This document shows positions 36,953 through 46,133 of a DNA stretch of 64,000 nt, one piece after another. A program made the translations under genes and the position numbers. Positions within the stretch are counted from its first letter, which is position 1; each line of letters begins with the position of its first letter. The DNA comes from Massilia antarctica (GTDB lineage Bacteria; Pseudomonadota; Gammaproteobacteria; Burkholderiales; Burkholderiaceae_D): positions 2,604,001-2,668,000 of the forward strand of contig NZ_CP065053.1 of the NCBI RefSeq assembly GCF_015689335.1, given 5' to 3'. Below the pieces are notes generated by a model that saw only the letters and a program-made list of their open reading frames with translations, was not told the origin of the DNA and made no database searches.

Positions 36953-37759
36953 TCAGGGCTCGGGGGCGAAGGCGGGACGCAGGGCGGGAACCTGGCGGCG
37001 CAGCTCGTCCGCGACCATGCCGGAAAACAGGGACGCACCCTTGGCACCGACATGGGTGCGGTCGAAGCTGATTTTCGGCGTGCCTTGCGGTTCGACCGCG
37101 GCGCCGGGAATCGCTGCCGCCGCTGCCGTCGTCGCATTCGGCCCCGGCGGCGCTTGCGCAAGGGTGTCGGCTTCGGCCGATCCCATCGCTTGCACGGCGT
37201 CGGCGCTGATCCTGTTCAGGTCGATCAGGACGGCGCCGCTTTCGCGCGCCACGCGCCGTACTTCCGATGCCCACGGGCCCAGGTCGTCGCGCAGATACGC
37301 GCCCTTGAAGCTGCGCCGGGTCAGCGGCGTGACCAGCACCGGCACGCCGCCCAGCGCGCGCGCTTCGCTGACGTAGCGCGCCATGTTGTGCGGGAACTCG
37401 GTGACGAGGTCGGTCGAGCGCCCGGGCTTGCCCGGCTGGTCGTTGTGGCCGAACTGGATCAGCACGTAGCTGGCGCTGTAGGCCGCGCCGTCGCGCAGCA
37501 GCGCTTGCACGTCATCCCAGCGCCCCTCGGCGCGGAAGCTGCCCGAGCTGCGTCCGCCGCGCGCGAGGTTGATGCAGGCGACTTCCGCGCGCAGGCGCTG
37601 GCACAGGGCGTCGCCGTAGCCGGACCGGGTCGCCATGGTCGAGTCGCCGACGAGGATGATGCGCGCCGGCCGGGCTGCGTCGCCATCCGCATAGGCGGGC
37701 AAACTGGCCGCCATGGCCAGGCAAGCGCTTGCTATCAAAGCAGGAAATGGCTTCATCAT
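36953..37759 (-). CDS. Rhamnogalacturonan acetylesterase (SGNH/GDSL, CE12-like)
   Basis: 268 residues from ATG 37759. A signal peptide ends LPAYADG. SGNH blocks: ILVGDSTMATRSG (Ser, block I), NLARGGRSSGSF (Gly, block II), LIQFGHNDQPGK (Asn, block III), and FDRTHVGAKGASLFSGMVADEL (Asp-x-x-His, block V). This is the RhgT/RGAE layout, which removes acetyl groups from rhamnogalacturonan I. The start overlaps the TonB receptor stop by one base (TGATG), so it is coupled to the receptor. Confidence 0.92.
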   Translation of the reverse strand: MMKPFPALIASACLAMAASLPAYADGDAARPARIILVGDSTMATRSGYGDALCQRLRAEVACINLARGGRSSGSFRAEGRWDDVQALLRDGAAYSASYVLIQFGHNDQPGKPGRSTDLVTEFPHNMARYVSEARALGGVPVLVTPLTRRSFKGAYLRDDLGPWASEVRRVARESGAVLIDLNRISADAVQAMGSAEADTLAQAPPGPNATTAAAAAIPGAAVEPQGTPKISFDRTHVGAKGASLFSGMVADELRRQVPALRPAFAPEP

Positions 37760-40578
37760 CAGAAGGTGTAGTTGACGCGTACGTTGTAGGCGCGGCCGAT
37801 CGGCTTGGCGATGTTTTGCGCGAATACCACGCGCGAGCTGAGACGCTGGTTCGACAGCGGCGGGTCGACGTCGAGCAGGTTGTTCACGCCCAGGGTGAAC
37901 TTGAGCTGCTTGCTCCACGCGTAGTTGGCCGTCAGGTTGTACAGGATGTACGGCGCGATCTCGTTATAAAACGGCTGGCCCGGCTTCTGGCTCGGCAGGG
38001 CGTTGGTGTCGATGTAGCTCGACGTGGTGGATTGGGTCAGCTGGGTGCCGAAGCTGTCTTTGCTCCACGACAGGCGCAGGTTGTGCTTCCATTTGAAGAT
38101 GTAGGTGTTGGCCGAGGTGGCGCCGGTCGAGAGCGCGCCGGGCTGGCCGACGCTGTCGATCCACTCGCCGCCTTGTTCGTTCTGGCCTTCGTATTTGTTG
38201 ACGTAGCTGCCGTCGAAGGACAGGCCGAAGCGCCCCATGCCGGCGGTCGGCAGGGTGTAGTTCAGGCTGGTGTCGATGCCGCGCGTGCGCAGGCCGCCCA
38301 TGTTCAGGCGCGTCTTGGTGATGTAGGCCAGGGTGCCGTCGGCATTGCGTACGAATAGCTTGTTGTATTTGTTGACGTCGCCGAAGATTGTGTCTTCGGA
38401 AATCTGCGCGATCGTGCCTTTCATGTCGACGTTCCAGAAGTCGAGCGAGGCGACCAGGTGCTTGACCGGTTCGATCACGATGCCGGCGGTGAAGGTCTTC
38501 GATTTTTCCGGTGCGAGGTCGGGATTGGCGCCGGTCAGTACCGTCAGGGTGCTGCCGCAGACCTTGGCCGAATCCAGGTTCAGGCCCGCGTATTTGGGGT
38601 CGGTGGTGAGGGTGCCGGTGCCGCTGATGCCTGGTGTGGCGCTCGGGCACAGCACCGGATCGTCCCACTTGGAGGTGGATGGCACGCGCGTTTGCGGGGT
38701 GCCGTACAGCTCGGGCAGGGTGGGGGCGCGAAAACCCGTGCTGGCGGTGGCGCGCAGCATCAGGGCCTTGGATGGCTCGTAGCGCACGCTGGCCTTGGGG
38801 TTGAAGGTGGTGCCGAAGTCGCTGAAGCGGTCGGCGCGCACGGCCAGGTTCACGTTGAGCTGTTTGGTGAAGGGGGCGTCGAGTTCCAGATAGGTGCCGA
38901 GCACGGTGCGCGCGCCGTGCGGGTAGCGGTTGGGGGTGCCGGACACTTTGTAGACCACCGCATCGCCGATGTCGCCGGAGGCGTCGCGGTAGGTTTCGCG
39001 GTGCAGGTCGGCGCCGAGCGCCAGGGCCAGGGTGCCGCCGGCCAGCGGCATCAGTTCGCGGTTCAGGGTCAGGTCGGGGCCGTAGTAGTGGACTTCGGCG
39101 CGGCGGTTGACCAGGCCGTCGGCGGAGATGCTGTCCAGATAGGCTTGGCCGGCCCGGTCCTGCGGGCCGAACGGGTTGAGCACGCCGTCGGCCACGCCTT
39201 TGTACAGTTCCGGCGTGCGCACGTAGCCGCTCAGGAAGCTGACCGTGCGCTTGCTGTAGGCGTAGTTGAAGCCCGCCTTGTAGTCCCAGCCCTTGAACTG
39301 GCCTTCTTCGGTGAGCACCAGGCGGTGGCTGTTCTGGCGGTCGTCGGTGATGGCCGGGCCGAGTTCATCCAGGCTCCAGGTCAGGGCCAGGTCGGCGCCG
39401 TTCAGGCCAGCCACGGCGGGCACGCCGCCGGTGCCGCCCGGATACCATGGGCTCTTCTTGGTGATCATCAGGGGCTTGCGCAGGCCGGGATTGAGCTTGT
39501 CGTAGTCGGTCTGGGCGCCGAAGGGCTGGGGCGGATTCAAGGCGTCGATGTAGGATTCGGAACTGAGCAGTTCGACCGTCAGCATGTTGCCGTCGCCGTG
39601 GCGCAGGCTGCCCTTGGTCAGCAAGGTGGTTTGCTTGTTGTCGGCCAGCAGTTGCGGGTACAGGTTCGGGTCGAGTACGCAGGTTTTGCTGCCGGCGCCG
39701 CCCGGCTTGGTCGAGGGCACGCTGTACTGGCCCGGGTAGGGGGCGATGCAGCCGGCGCCAAAGTAGGGGTTGCCGGTGACAGTGGTCGGCTTGCCGTTGG
39801 CGTAGACGGTGTAGTTGGCCGGCGCGGACGAGGAGCCGGAGGTGTTGCTGGTAAAAGCAGTGCCGCCCAGGCGGGCGATGTCGTCCGGATCGCTGATGTT
39901 GGGACGGTCGCGCTGCATCAGGGCGCTGCGTTTCTGGGTGTCGAAGGCGGCGTAGACGTTCCAGCCATCCTTGGCCAGGTCGCCGCTGCCGGTGGTCAGG
40001 CTCAAGCGCCGCTGGCCGCCGCCGCCGCTGCGCTCGGGCGCCACGAGGCTGGCGCTGACGGTGGTGTCGGCGATCGAACGCTTGGTGATGAAGTTGACCA
40101 CGCCGGCGATGGCGTCGGTGCCGTAGATGGCCGAGGCGCCGTCGCGCAGCACTTCGACCCGTTCGATGGCGCTCATCGGGATGACGTCGACGTTGATCGA
40201 GCTGTCGCCGATGGCTTCGTTGGCCAGGCGGCGGCCGTTGAGCAGGACCAGGGTGCGGTTGGTGTTCAGGCCGCGCAGATTGATCATGGTGCCGCCGCCA
40301 CCGCCGCCCACCGGTTCGTTGGTGGCGCCGGCGGTGAGCGAGGTGGCCACTTCGGACATCGTGGTCAGGCCGCGGCTGACCAGTTCCTCGGCCTTGATGG
40401 TGGTCAGGGGCAGGGCGTTTTCGCTGGCCAGGCGCTTGATCGAGGAGCCGGTGACTTCCACCCGCGCCATGGCGAGGTCGGCTTGCTGGGCCGCGGCCTG
40501 CTTGGTGAGGGTCAGGACCGCGATGGCGATGGCGGAAAGCAGCAGGGTCGGTTGCGGGAACCGGGATGGTGTGGGCAC
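37759..40578 (-). CDS. TonB-dependent outer-membrane receptor of the pectin locus
   Basis: 939 residues. A signal peptide (about 1-31) is followed by a plug domain (ALPLTTIKAEELVSRGLTTM, MINLRGLNTNRTLVLLNGRR, VEVLRDGASAIYGTDAIAGV) and a 22-strand-type barrel ending in VRVNYTF. It resembles the carbohydrate-associated Oar/SusC-like TonB receptors of Proteobacteria. Given its operon with acetylesterase and pectinesterase it probably imports oligogalacturonides or RG-I fragments; a role in iron uptake is unlikely. An operator-in-spacer promoter lies just upstream. Confidence 0.93.
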   Translation of the reverse strand: MPTPSRFPQPTLLLSAIAIAVLTLTKQAAAQQADLAMARVEVTGSSIKRLASENALPLTTIKAEELVSRGLTTMSEVATSLTAGATNEPVGGGGGGTMINLRGLNTNRTLVLLNGRRLANEAIGDSSINVDVIPMSAIERVEVLRDGASAIYGTDAIAGVVNFITKRSIADTTVSASLVAPERSGGGGQRRLSLTTGSGDLAKDGWNVYAAFDTQKRSALMQRDRPNISDPDDIARLGGTAFTSNTSGSSSAPANYTVYANGKPTTVTGNPYFGAGCIAPYPGQYSVPSTKPGGAGSKTCVLDPNLYPQLLADNKQTTLLTKGSLRHGDGNMLTVELLSSESYIDALNPPQPFGAQTDYDKLNPGLRKPLMITKKSPWYPGGTGGVPAVAGLNGADLALTWSLDELGPAITDDRQNSHRLVLTEEGQFKGWDYKAGFNYAYSKRTVSFLSGYVRTPELYKGVADGVLNPFGPQDRAGQAYLDSISADGLVNRRAEVHYYGPDLTLNRELMPLAGGTLALALGADLHRETYRDASGDIGDAVVYKVSGTPNRYPHGARTVLGTYLELDAPFTKQLNVNLAVRADRFSDFGTTFNPKASVRYEPSKALMLRATASTGFRAPTLPELYGTPQTRVPSTSKWDDPVLCPSATPGISGTGTLTTDPKYAGLNLDSAKVCGSTLTVLTGANPDLAPEKSKTFTAGIVIEPVKHLVASLDFWNVDMKGTIAQISEDTIFGDVNKYNKLFVRNADGTLAYITKTRLNMGGLRTRGIDTSLNYTLPTAGMGRFGLSFDGSYVNKYEGQNEQGGEWIDSVGQPGALSTGATSANTYIFKWKHNLRLSWSKDSFGTQLTQSTTSSYIDTNALPSQKPGQPFYNEIAPYILYNLTANYAWSKQLKFTLGVNNLLDVDPPLSNQRLSSRVVFAQNIAKPIGRAYNVRVNYTF

Positions 40579-40608
40579 GGAGAGTCTCCTGATTGATTAT
40601 TTTTATGG

Positions 40609-40645
40609 TTGGACCAATTCTAATTTGGCCTGACCAATTAATCAA
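40609..40645 (-). promoter_or_regulatory. Operator-in-spacer promoter of the TonB receptor operon
   Basis: On the minus strand: TTGATT (40645-40640), a 17-bp spacer carrying TTGGTCAGGCCAA, and TAGAAT (40622-40617). TTGGTCCAA (40617-40609) follows over the expected start point, about 30 bp before the ATG. Matches the promoter at 31191-31237 in element order, spacing and an upstream GGACTNGCCA stretch. Confidence 0.75.
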
Positions 40646-40700
40646 GGTGGACTTGCCAATCGCGGGGACTGGCGGCGTGCGGGGTATGGTTTGCGCCGGA

Positions 40701-41171
40701 CTACGGCTTTGCGGACCAGTAATCACGCATCAGCTCGGTGGCCCATGCGGGCTGCCGGGTCGACTCGCGCGGCAGGAATTCGCGGATCACGGGTTTCATG
40801 TCCAGCACCGGGGTGCCGTCGATGGCATCGAGTTCGGCCACCGTCAATATCCTGCCCTCGACGGACAGGACGCGGCAGATGGTGCTGCCGATCCGGTTCG
40901 GCCGGTTCTTGCCGCGCTGGGCAAAAATGCCGACTTTGGGCCAGTCCGGGTTGTTGCGCGGGTGGCGCGCGTCGTAGGTGATCTTTTCCGGTGGCACCTG
41001 GTGGAACAGGAAAAGCACCTCGACATGGGAGAACGACACGAGTCCGGCCAGGGCGTCCGGCTGCAGGGTATCCACAAGAACGATGCGTGCCGCTTCGCCA
41101 CCCCACTGGTCATCCTCGGGTGTGCTGCGCGCCGCCTCAACGAAGGCAACGGGTTCGACGATATAGGACAT
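40701..41171 (-). CDS. TrmO/TsaA-family protein (UPF0066), likely tRNA N6-threonylcarbamoyladenosine methyltransferase
   Basis: 156 residues from ATG 41171. The family core is visible: SHVEVLFLFHQV, then ARHPRNNPDWPKVGIFAQRG, KNRPNRIGSTICRVLSVEG and DAIDGTPVLDMKPVIREF. In E. coli TrmO methylates t6A37 of tRNA-Thr using SAM. Here it is a short, single-domain version; such orphan copies also occur next to unrelated genes, so the tRNA substrate is not certain. It sits between the TonB gene and the GntR regulator. Confidence 0.88.
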   Translation of the reverse strand: MSYIVEPVAFVEAARSTPEDDQWGGEAARIVLVDTLQPDALAGLVSFSHVEVLFLFHQVPPEKITYDARHPRNNPDWPKVGIFAQRGKNRPNRIGSTICRVLSVEGRILTVAELDAIDGTPVLDMKPVIREFLPRESTRQPAWATELMRDYWSAKP

Positions 41172-41233
41172 GCCGGACTCCTGGTTGGCGGTGGTCGGCG
41201 GGCGACGCCAGCGGCGGGGAGGGCCGCCGCGGC

Positions 41234-41932
41234 TTATCCGCGCGAAAAGGTGCGGGTCACGCGCTCCAGGTGCGCGCGCATGGCCTGGCGCGCGCCGGCG
41301 ACATCGTGCGAGGCAATCGCCTCCAAAATCTTGCGGTGATCGGTCAGGGTGGTCACGCGCAATTCCTCGGTCTGGAAATGCTCCTTGAGCTTGTGCCACA
41401 GACTGCCGCGCTGGTTCCACAGATAATCGACCACGCCGACCAGCGCCGTGTTGCCCGTGGCGCGCGCGATCGCCAGATGGAAATTGCGGTCGGCCTGCTC
41501 GTTGCTGGCCCGGTCTTCGTGGTGGTGCTCCATTTCCAGCACCGCCGTCAGGATCGCATCGATGGCCGAATCGGTGGCCATCTTGGCCGCCAGCGCCGCC
41601 ACTTCGGATTCGATCATGCGGCGCGCGGCCAGCACTTCGAACGGCCCCGGCCCGACTTCGGGCACATCGGCCTGCGCCGTGGCCTGTTCGCTCACGTACA
41701 CGCCGGAGCCGCCGCGCACTTCCACAATGCCGCTCAGTTCGAGCACGATCAGCGCTTCGCGCAGCGAGGCCCGGCTCACGCTCAGCTTGGCGGCCAGGTC
41801 GCGCTCGGCCGGCAGGCGTTCGCCGGCCTGGATACTCTCGTCGCGGATGAGTTCTTGAATCCGGGTGGCCACCACACGGTACAGGCGCGGCTCAGCCGAG
41901 TTCGATTCTTGCGGCGCAGAGGGTTTCTTCAT
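41234..41932 (-). CDS. FadR-subfamily GntR regulator, candidate regulator of the pectin locus
   Basis: 232 residues. Winged HTH: RIQELIRDESIQAGERLPAE, then RDLAAKLSVSRASLREALIV and IVEVRGGSGVYV. The C-terminal FCD domain has the metal-site residues in DRNFHLAIARATGN and LTDHRKILEAI plus a late His (MRAHLERV). FadR-type uronate regulators (ExuR/UxuR) bind TTGGT--ACCAA sites, and TTGGTCAGGCCAA sites precede both the GH105 and TonB operons, so it is the best candidate for their repressor. No such site was seen before its own start. Confidence 0.88.
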   Translation of the reverse strand: MKKPSAPQESNSAEPRLYRVVATRIQELIRDESIQAGERLPAERDLAAKLSVSRASLREALIVLELSGIVEVRGGSGVYVSEQATAQADVPEVGPGPFEVLAARRMIESEVAALAAKMATDSAIDAILTAVLEMEHHHEDRASNEQADRNFHLAIARATGNTALVGVVDYLWNQRGSLWHKLKEHFQTEELRVTTLTDHRKILEAIASHDVAGARQAMRAHLERVTRTFSRG

Positions 41933-42034
41933 TGATTGCTGGATCCGGGGTAAGGCGTGAGGGAGGGTGTGTGCATGCTCGCCTGATTTTAGTTTGCTAT
42001 GGCTAATGTTGCAAGGCTCTCTCCCATGTGTGCG

Positions 42035-43237
42035 CTACCAGTTCGATTCGCGCTCCGGGGTCGATGAAATGTGGTGGATCGATAAATCGGCACCCTGGAA
42101 TTCCTGCTCGGGGTCGAGCCGCAAGCCCATGGTCTTTTTCAGCAGGCCGTACACGAGGACGCCGCCGGCCAGGGCGATGAGCACGCCGAGCGCGGTGCCC
42201 GCCAGTTGCGCGGCGAACGAGACGCCGCCGATGCCGCCCAGGCTTTTCAGGCCGAACACGCCGGCGGCGATGCCGCCCCAGGTGCCGCACAGGCCGTGCA
42301 GCGGCCACACGCCGAGCACGTCGTCGATCTTCCAGCGGTTCTGGGTGAGCGTAAACATGGCCACGAAAATGCCGCCGGCGATGACGCCGGTGGCGAGCGC
42401 GCCGAGCGGATGCATCAGGTCGGAGCCGGCGCACACGGCTACCAGGCCGGCCAGCGGGCCGTTGTAGGTGAAGCCCGGATCGTTCTTGCCGAGCACCAGC
42501 GCGGCCAGGGTGCCGCCGACCATGGCCATGAGCGAGTTGACGGCCACCAGGCCGTTCATCTTGTCGAGCGTTTGCGCGCTCATGACGTTAAAGCCGAACC
42601 AGCCCACCGCCAGGATCCAGGCGCCCAGCGCCAGGAACGGAATCGAGGAGGGCGGATGGGCGGCGATGGCGCCGTTTCGCCCGTAGCGCCCGCGGCGCGC
42701 GCCGAGCAGCAGCACGGCGGGCAAGGCGATCCAGCCGCCCACGGCGTGCACCACGACCGAGCCGGCGAAGTCGTGGAATTCGGCGCCGAAGGCGAGCTTG
42801 AGCGCGGCCTGGATGCCGAAGCGCTGGTTCCAGGCGATGCCCTCGAACAGCGGGTAGACCAAGCCGACCAGCAAGGCGGTGGCGATCAGCTGGGGGTGGA
42901 ATTTGGCGCGCTCGGCAATGCCGCCCGAGATGATGGCGGGAATCGCGGCGGCAAAGGTGAGCAGGAAAAAAAATTTGACCAGCTCGAAGCCGTTGCGCGC
43001 CGCCAGCACGTCGGCGCTGGCGAAGAAATCGACGCCGTAGGAAATGCCGTAGCCGATGAAAAAATAGGCGATCGTGGAGACGGCGAAGTCGGCCAGGATC
43101 TTGACCAGGGCGTTGACTTGGTTTTTTTTCCTGACCGTTCCCAGTTCCAGGAAGGCGAAACCGGCGTGCATGGCCAGGATCATGATGGCGCCGAGCAAGA
43201 TGAAAAGCGCGTCGGCGGCGTGGTTGCTTGCGTTCAT
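42035..43237 (-). CDS. Ammonium transporter (Amt family)
   Basis: 400 residues with about 11 hydrophobic helices. Amt hallmarks: MHAGFAFLELGTVRKKNQVN near the start, DFAGSVVVHAVGGWIALPA (first pore His), FNVMSAQ, and DDVLGVWPLHGLCGTWGGIA (second pore His). The C-terminal tail includes LRLDPEQEFQGADLSIHH, the cytoplasmic region that couples to PII proteins. No glnK gene is adjacent, so it is an extra or stand-alone Amt. The ATG at 43237 was chosen as it gives the N-terminus MNASNHAADALFILLG. Confidence 0.93.
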   Translation of the reverse strand: MNASNHAADALFILLGAIMILAMHAGFAFLELGTVRKKNQVNALVKILADFAVSTIAYFFIGYGISYGVDFFASADVLAARNGFELVKFFFLLTFAAAIPAIISGGIAERAKFHPQLIATALLVGLVYPLFEGIAWNQRFGIQAALKLAFGAEFHDFAGSVVVHAVGGWIALPAVLLLGARRGRYGRNGAIAAHPPSSIPFLALGAWILAVGWFGFNVMSAQTLDKMNGLVAVNSLMAMVGGTLAALVLGKNDPGFTYNGPLAGLVAVCAGSDLMHPLGALATGVIAGGIFVAMFTLTQNRWKIDDVLGVWPLHGLCGTWGGIAAGVFGLKSLGGIGGVSFAAQLAGTALGVLIALAGGVLVYGLLKKTMGLRLDPEQEFQGADLSIHHISSTPERESNW

Positions 43238-43407
43238 TGGACGATTCCCGATAAAGGTGCATGAAAGTGTTGCTGCCCTTAAAGAAAGCAATAATCGTTC
43301 CATTTTGGTGCGATGGCCTAAGTATTTGATTTGATGGGAAAATGGTGCGCCAAGGGCGGCGGTGTCCGGGCCGCTGCACCATGGTGGCGCGTCCATATTG
43401 GTGCGCT

Positions 43408-45873
43408 TCAGGCGCCGCAATCGTGGCTGCGCAGCAAAAGGTCGAACTGGGGCGCGGAGAGCGGCCGCGAAAACAGATAGCCCTGGCCGAAGTCGCAGCC
43501 GGCGGCGGTCAGCAGGTCGCGCTGTTCCTGTGTTTCGACGCCTTCGGCAATGACTTTGATGCCGAGCTTGTGGCCCATGACGACGATGGCTTCGCACAAG
43601 GCCAGGTCGTCCGAGCCGGCCACCATCTTGAGGACGAAGGATTGGTCGATCTTGAGGTAATCGATGTGGAATTTTTTCAGGTAGGACAAGGAGGAATAAC
43701 CGGTGCCGAAATCGTCGATCGACATCTGGATGCCGCTTTCTCGAAACGAGAGCAATTGTTCGCGGATGCTGTGGGTCGATTCCATGAGCATGCCCTCGGT
43801 GATTTCGACCACGATTTCGGTGCCGACATAGCGCCCCAGCACCGGATGGGCGCGCACGTGCGGCGGATGGCAGGCGTGGCTGGCGCCGGGCGAGTGGCGC
43901 CGGAACTGGGCCGGCGACATGTTGACGCTGATCTGGAAGTCGGGATCGATGCTGCCGCGCCAGCGCATGGCCTGGTGGAAGGCTTGCTGGAATACCCAGT
44001 CGCCGATGCCGACGATTAAGCCCGATTCCTCGGCCAGGGGGATGAATTCGGCCGGACTGACCGGGCCGCGCTGCGGATGCTGCCAGCGCAGCAGGGCTTC
44101 CGCCTTGCGGATGCGCCCGCTGGACAGTTCGACGATGGGCTGGTACAGCACGCGCAACTGGTCGAGCGCGAGCGCGGCGCGCAGGTCGTTCAGGGTGCGC
44201 ATCTTTTTTTGCGCGGCGCGCTGCATCGATTGCATGAAGTAGCCGAACTGGTTGCGCCCGCGGTTCTTGGCCGCGTACATGGCCTGGTCGGCATTCTTGA
44301 GCAGGGTGTCGACGTCGGTGGCGTCGTGCGGGAACAGGGTGATGCCGATGCTGCCGGACAGATACACGGTTTCGGCCTTGATGGCGAACGGTTCGGCCAG
44401 GGCGGCCAGCATGGCGTGGGCGACCCGCTCGACGCTGTCGAGGTCGTCAAGCTCGCCGAGGATGACGGTGAATTCGTCGCCGCCCAGGCGCGCCACGGTG
44501 TCGGCCTGGCGGATGCAGGCCGACAGGCGCGCGGCCACCTCGCGCAGCAGCTTGTCGCCGGTATCGTGGCCGAGGGTATCGTTGACTTCCTTGAAGTGGT
44601 CGATGTCGATGAACATCAGCGCCAGCGGCAGTCCGGAGCGGCGCGATTTGCGCAATTCGTGTTCGAGGCGGTCATGGAACATGCTGCGGTTGGGCAAGCC
44701 GGTGAGGAAGTCGAAGTTGGCCTGGCGCCAGATGGTGTCTTCGGCCAGTTTCTGGTCGGTGATGCCGGAAAACATATTCACGCGGAACTTGACCTGGCCG
44801 CGCTCGCCGTAAATGGTGTCCACGCGCAGCCATTCGGCGCACTCGTCGCCGTTCTTGTGGCGCGCCCAGACCTTGCCTTGGGCATGGCCGGCTTTTTCCA
44901 GGCGCTGCAGCACGTCGCCGTTGTGGACCTGGCCCAGCACGCCGGACAGCAGCAGGCTGGCCGGCTGGCCGATCAATTCCTGTTCGGTGTAGCCGCTCAG
45001 GCGGACGAAAGCGGGATTGACGGCCACGATGCGGCCGCAGGGCTCGGTGATCATGATCGCTTCGCCGATCGCCTCGTACACCATGGCCGACAGGTTCAGG
45101 GCGCGCTCGGTCTTTTTCCATTCGCTGATGTCGGTGGAAATGCCGATGATGCCGACCAGCCGGCCCTGTTCGTCGCGGATCGGCGAGTCGGTCACGTGCA
45201 TGGGGAAGGTGCGGCCGCTGCGGTGGCGCACCAGGAATTCGCCCGACCAGCTGCAGCCGGCCTGCAGCCGCGCCATGATTTGTGCGGCCCGGTCGGCGCA
45301 GTTCTCGGCCGGGACCAGCTCGATGATGTTGCGTCCCAGCGCTTCGGCGGCCGACCAGCCGTAGAGTTTTTCGGCGAAGGGGTTCCAGTACTGGATGATG
45401 CCGGCCACGTCGGTGGCGATGACGGCTTGTTCGACCGAGGCCAGCAGGCTGGCCTGGAACTGGATTTGCTGCTCGCAGATTTTGAGGTCGGTGATGTTGT
45501 CATGCACCAGCACCACGGCCGGGGCGCCGGCATGGTCGAGCGAAGCGATCTTGAGCGAGAACCAGCGCGGCTGGCCGGGAGAGTCGCAGGGATAGTCGAA
45601 GGTGGCGCTGCGGCGCCGCCCGGCCAGGATATCGCGTACCAGCAGGCCGACCTGGACGGCGTCGCCGCAGCCGGACGAGGCGGCGCGGTCGCACACGTCG
45701 AGGTAATTGACGCCTTCGCAGACCCGGGCCGGGTCGGCGCCGTTGGCGAGGGCGAAGTCGCGCCATGCCTTGTTGGCCGACAGAATCGTGCCGCGCTGGT
45801 CGATCAGCACGATATGCTCGAGCAAGGCGTCGATCGTGACCTCGGGGATGGAGTCGGGTAAGGCGGCTGGCAT
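43408..45873 (-). CDS. PAS-GGDEF-EAL protein, bifunctional c-di-GMP enzyme
   Basis: 821 residues from ATG 45873. Three PAS-type sensor domains (about 10-125, 130-255, 258-380; for example VIATDVAGIIQYWNPFAEKL and IMITEPCGRIVAVNPAF) precede a GGDEF domain (about 385-550), with RLGGDEF and an RQAD I-site, and an EAL domain (about 560-815) with KAEALLRW, VNMSPAQF, VEITEGMLM, DDFGTGYSS, LKIDQSF and EGVETQ. Both catalytic sets are intact, so it may make and degrade c-di-GMP. No transmembrane segment was seen, so it is cytosolic. It is related in layout to the gene at the left window edge. Confidence 0.93.
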   Translation of the reverse strand: MPAALPDSIPEVTIDALLEHIVLIDQRGTILSANKAWRDFALANGADPARVCEGVNYLDVCDRAASSGCGDAVQVGLLVRDILAGRRRSATFDYPCDSPGQPRWFSLKIASLDHAGAPAVVLVHDNITDLKICEQQIQFQASLLASVEQAVIATDVAGIIQYWNPFAEKLYGWSAAEALGRNIIELVPAENCADRAAQIMARLQAGCSWSGEFLVRHRSGRTFPMHVTDSPIRDEQGRLVGIIGISTDISEWKKTERALNLSAMVYEAIGEAIMITEPCGRIVAVNPAFVRLSGYTEQELIGQPASLLLSGVLGQVHNGDVLQRLEKAGHAQGKVWARHKNGDECAEWLRVDTIYGERGQVKFRVNMFSGITDQKLAEDTIWRQANFDFLTGLPNRSMFHDRLEHELRKSRRSGLPLALMFIDIDHFKEVNDTLGHDTGDKLLREVAARLSACIRQADTVARLGGDEFTVILGELDDLDSVERVAHAMLAALAEPFAIKAETVYLSGSIGITLFPHDATDVDTLLKNADQAMYAAKNRGRNQFGYFMQSMQRAAQKKMRTLNDLRAALALDQLRVLYQPIVELSSGRIRKAEALLRWQHPQRGPVSPAEFIPLAEESGLIVGIGDWVFQQAFHQAMRWRGSIDPDFQISVNMSPAQFRRHSPGASHACHPPHVRAHPVLGRYVGTEIVVEITEGMLMESTHSIREQLLSFRESGIQMSIDDFGTGYSSLSYLKKFHIDYLKIDQSFVLKMVAGSDDLALCEAIVVMGHKLGIKVIAEGVETQEQRDLLTAAGCDFGQGYLFSRPLSAPQFDLLLRSHDCGA

Positions 45874-46133
45874 CGGCACACGGGCTCCCTGCGGCAGAGG
45901 GGGCGGAACTCGTTCTGCATCCGCCAATCGTGTTAGACAGCCGCACTGCAAGAAAGTGCCGGTCTGGTGCCAAATTATTTTTCCCCGGCGGCGCTGGCAA
46001 GCGCGGCGGCCGGGTGGCGCAGGCCCGCTCCCGGTCATTGCCGTAAGGCGGGCCGGGCCGGGCGCAAGGCGCGCCAGGCGAACGCCATCACGGCGCGCGC
46101 CCCGCTGTCAGGGCCTGGCAGCGGGGCAGGGGC

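Noticed and set aside
38458..40596. A 712-residue plus-strand open frame opposite the TonB receptor
   Set aside because: Composition typical of antisense GC-rich DNA, with no motifs. The receptor plug and barrel motifs on the minus strand are clear.
44077..45861. A 594-residue plus-strand open frame opposite the PAS-GGDEF-EAL gene
   Set aside because: A shadow of the complete minus-strand signalling gene; no family features.
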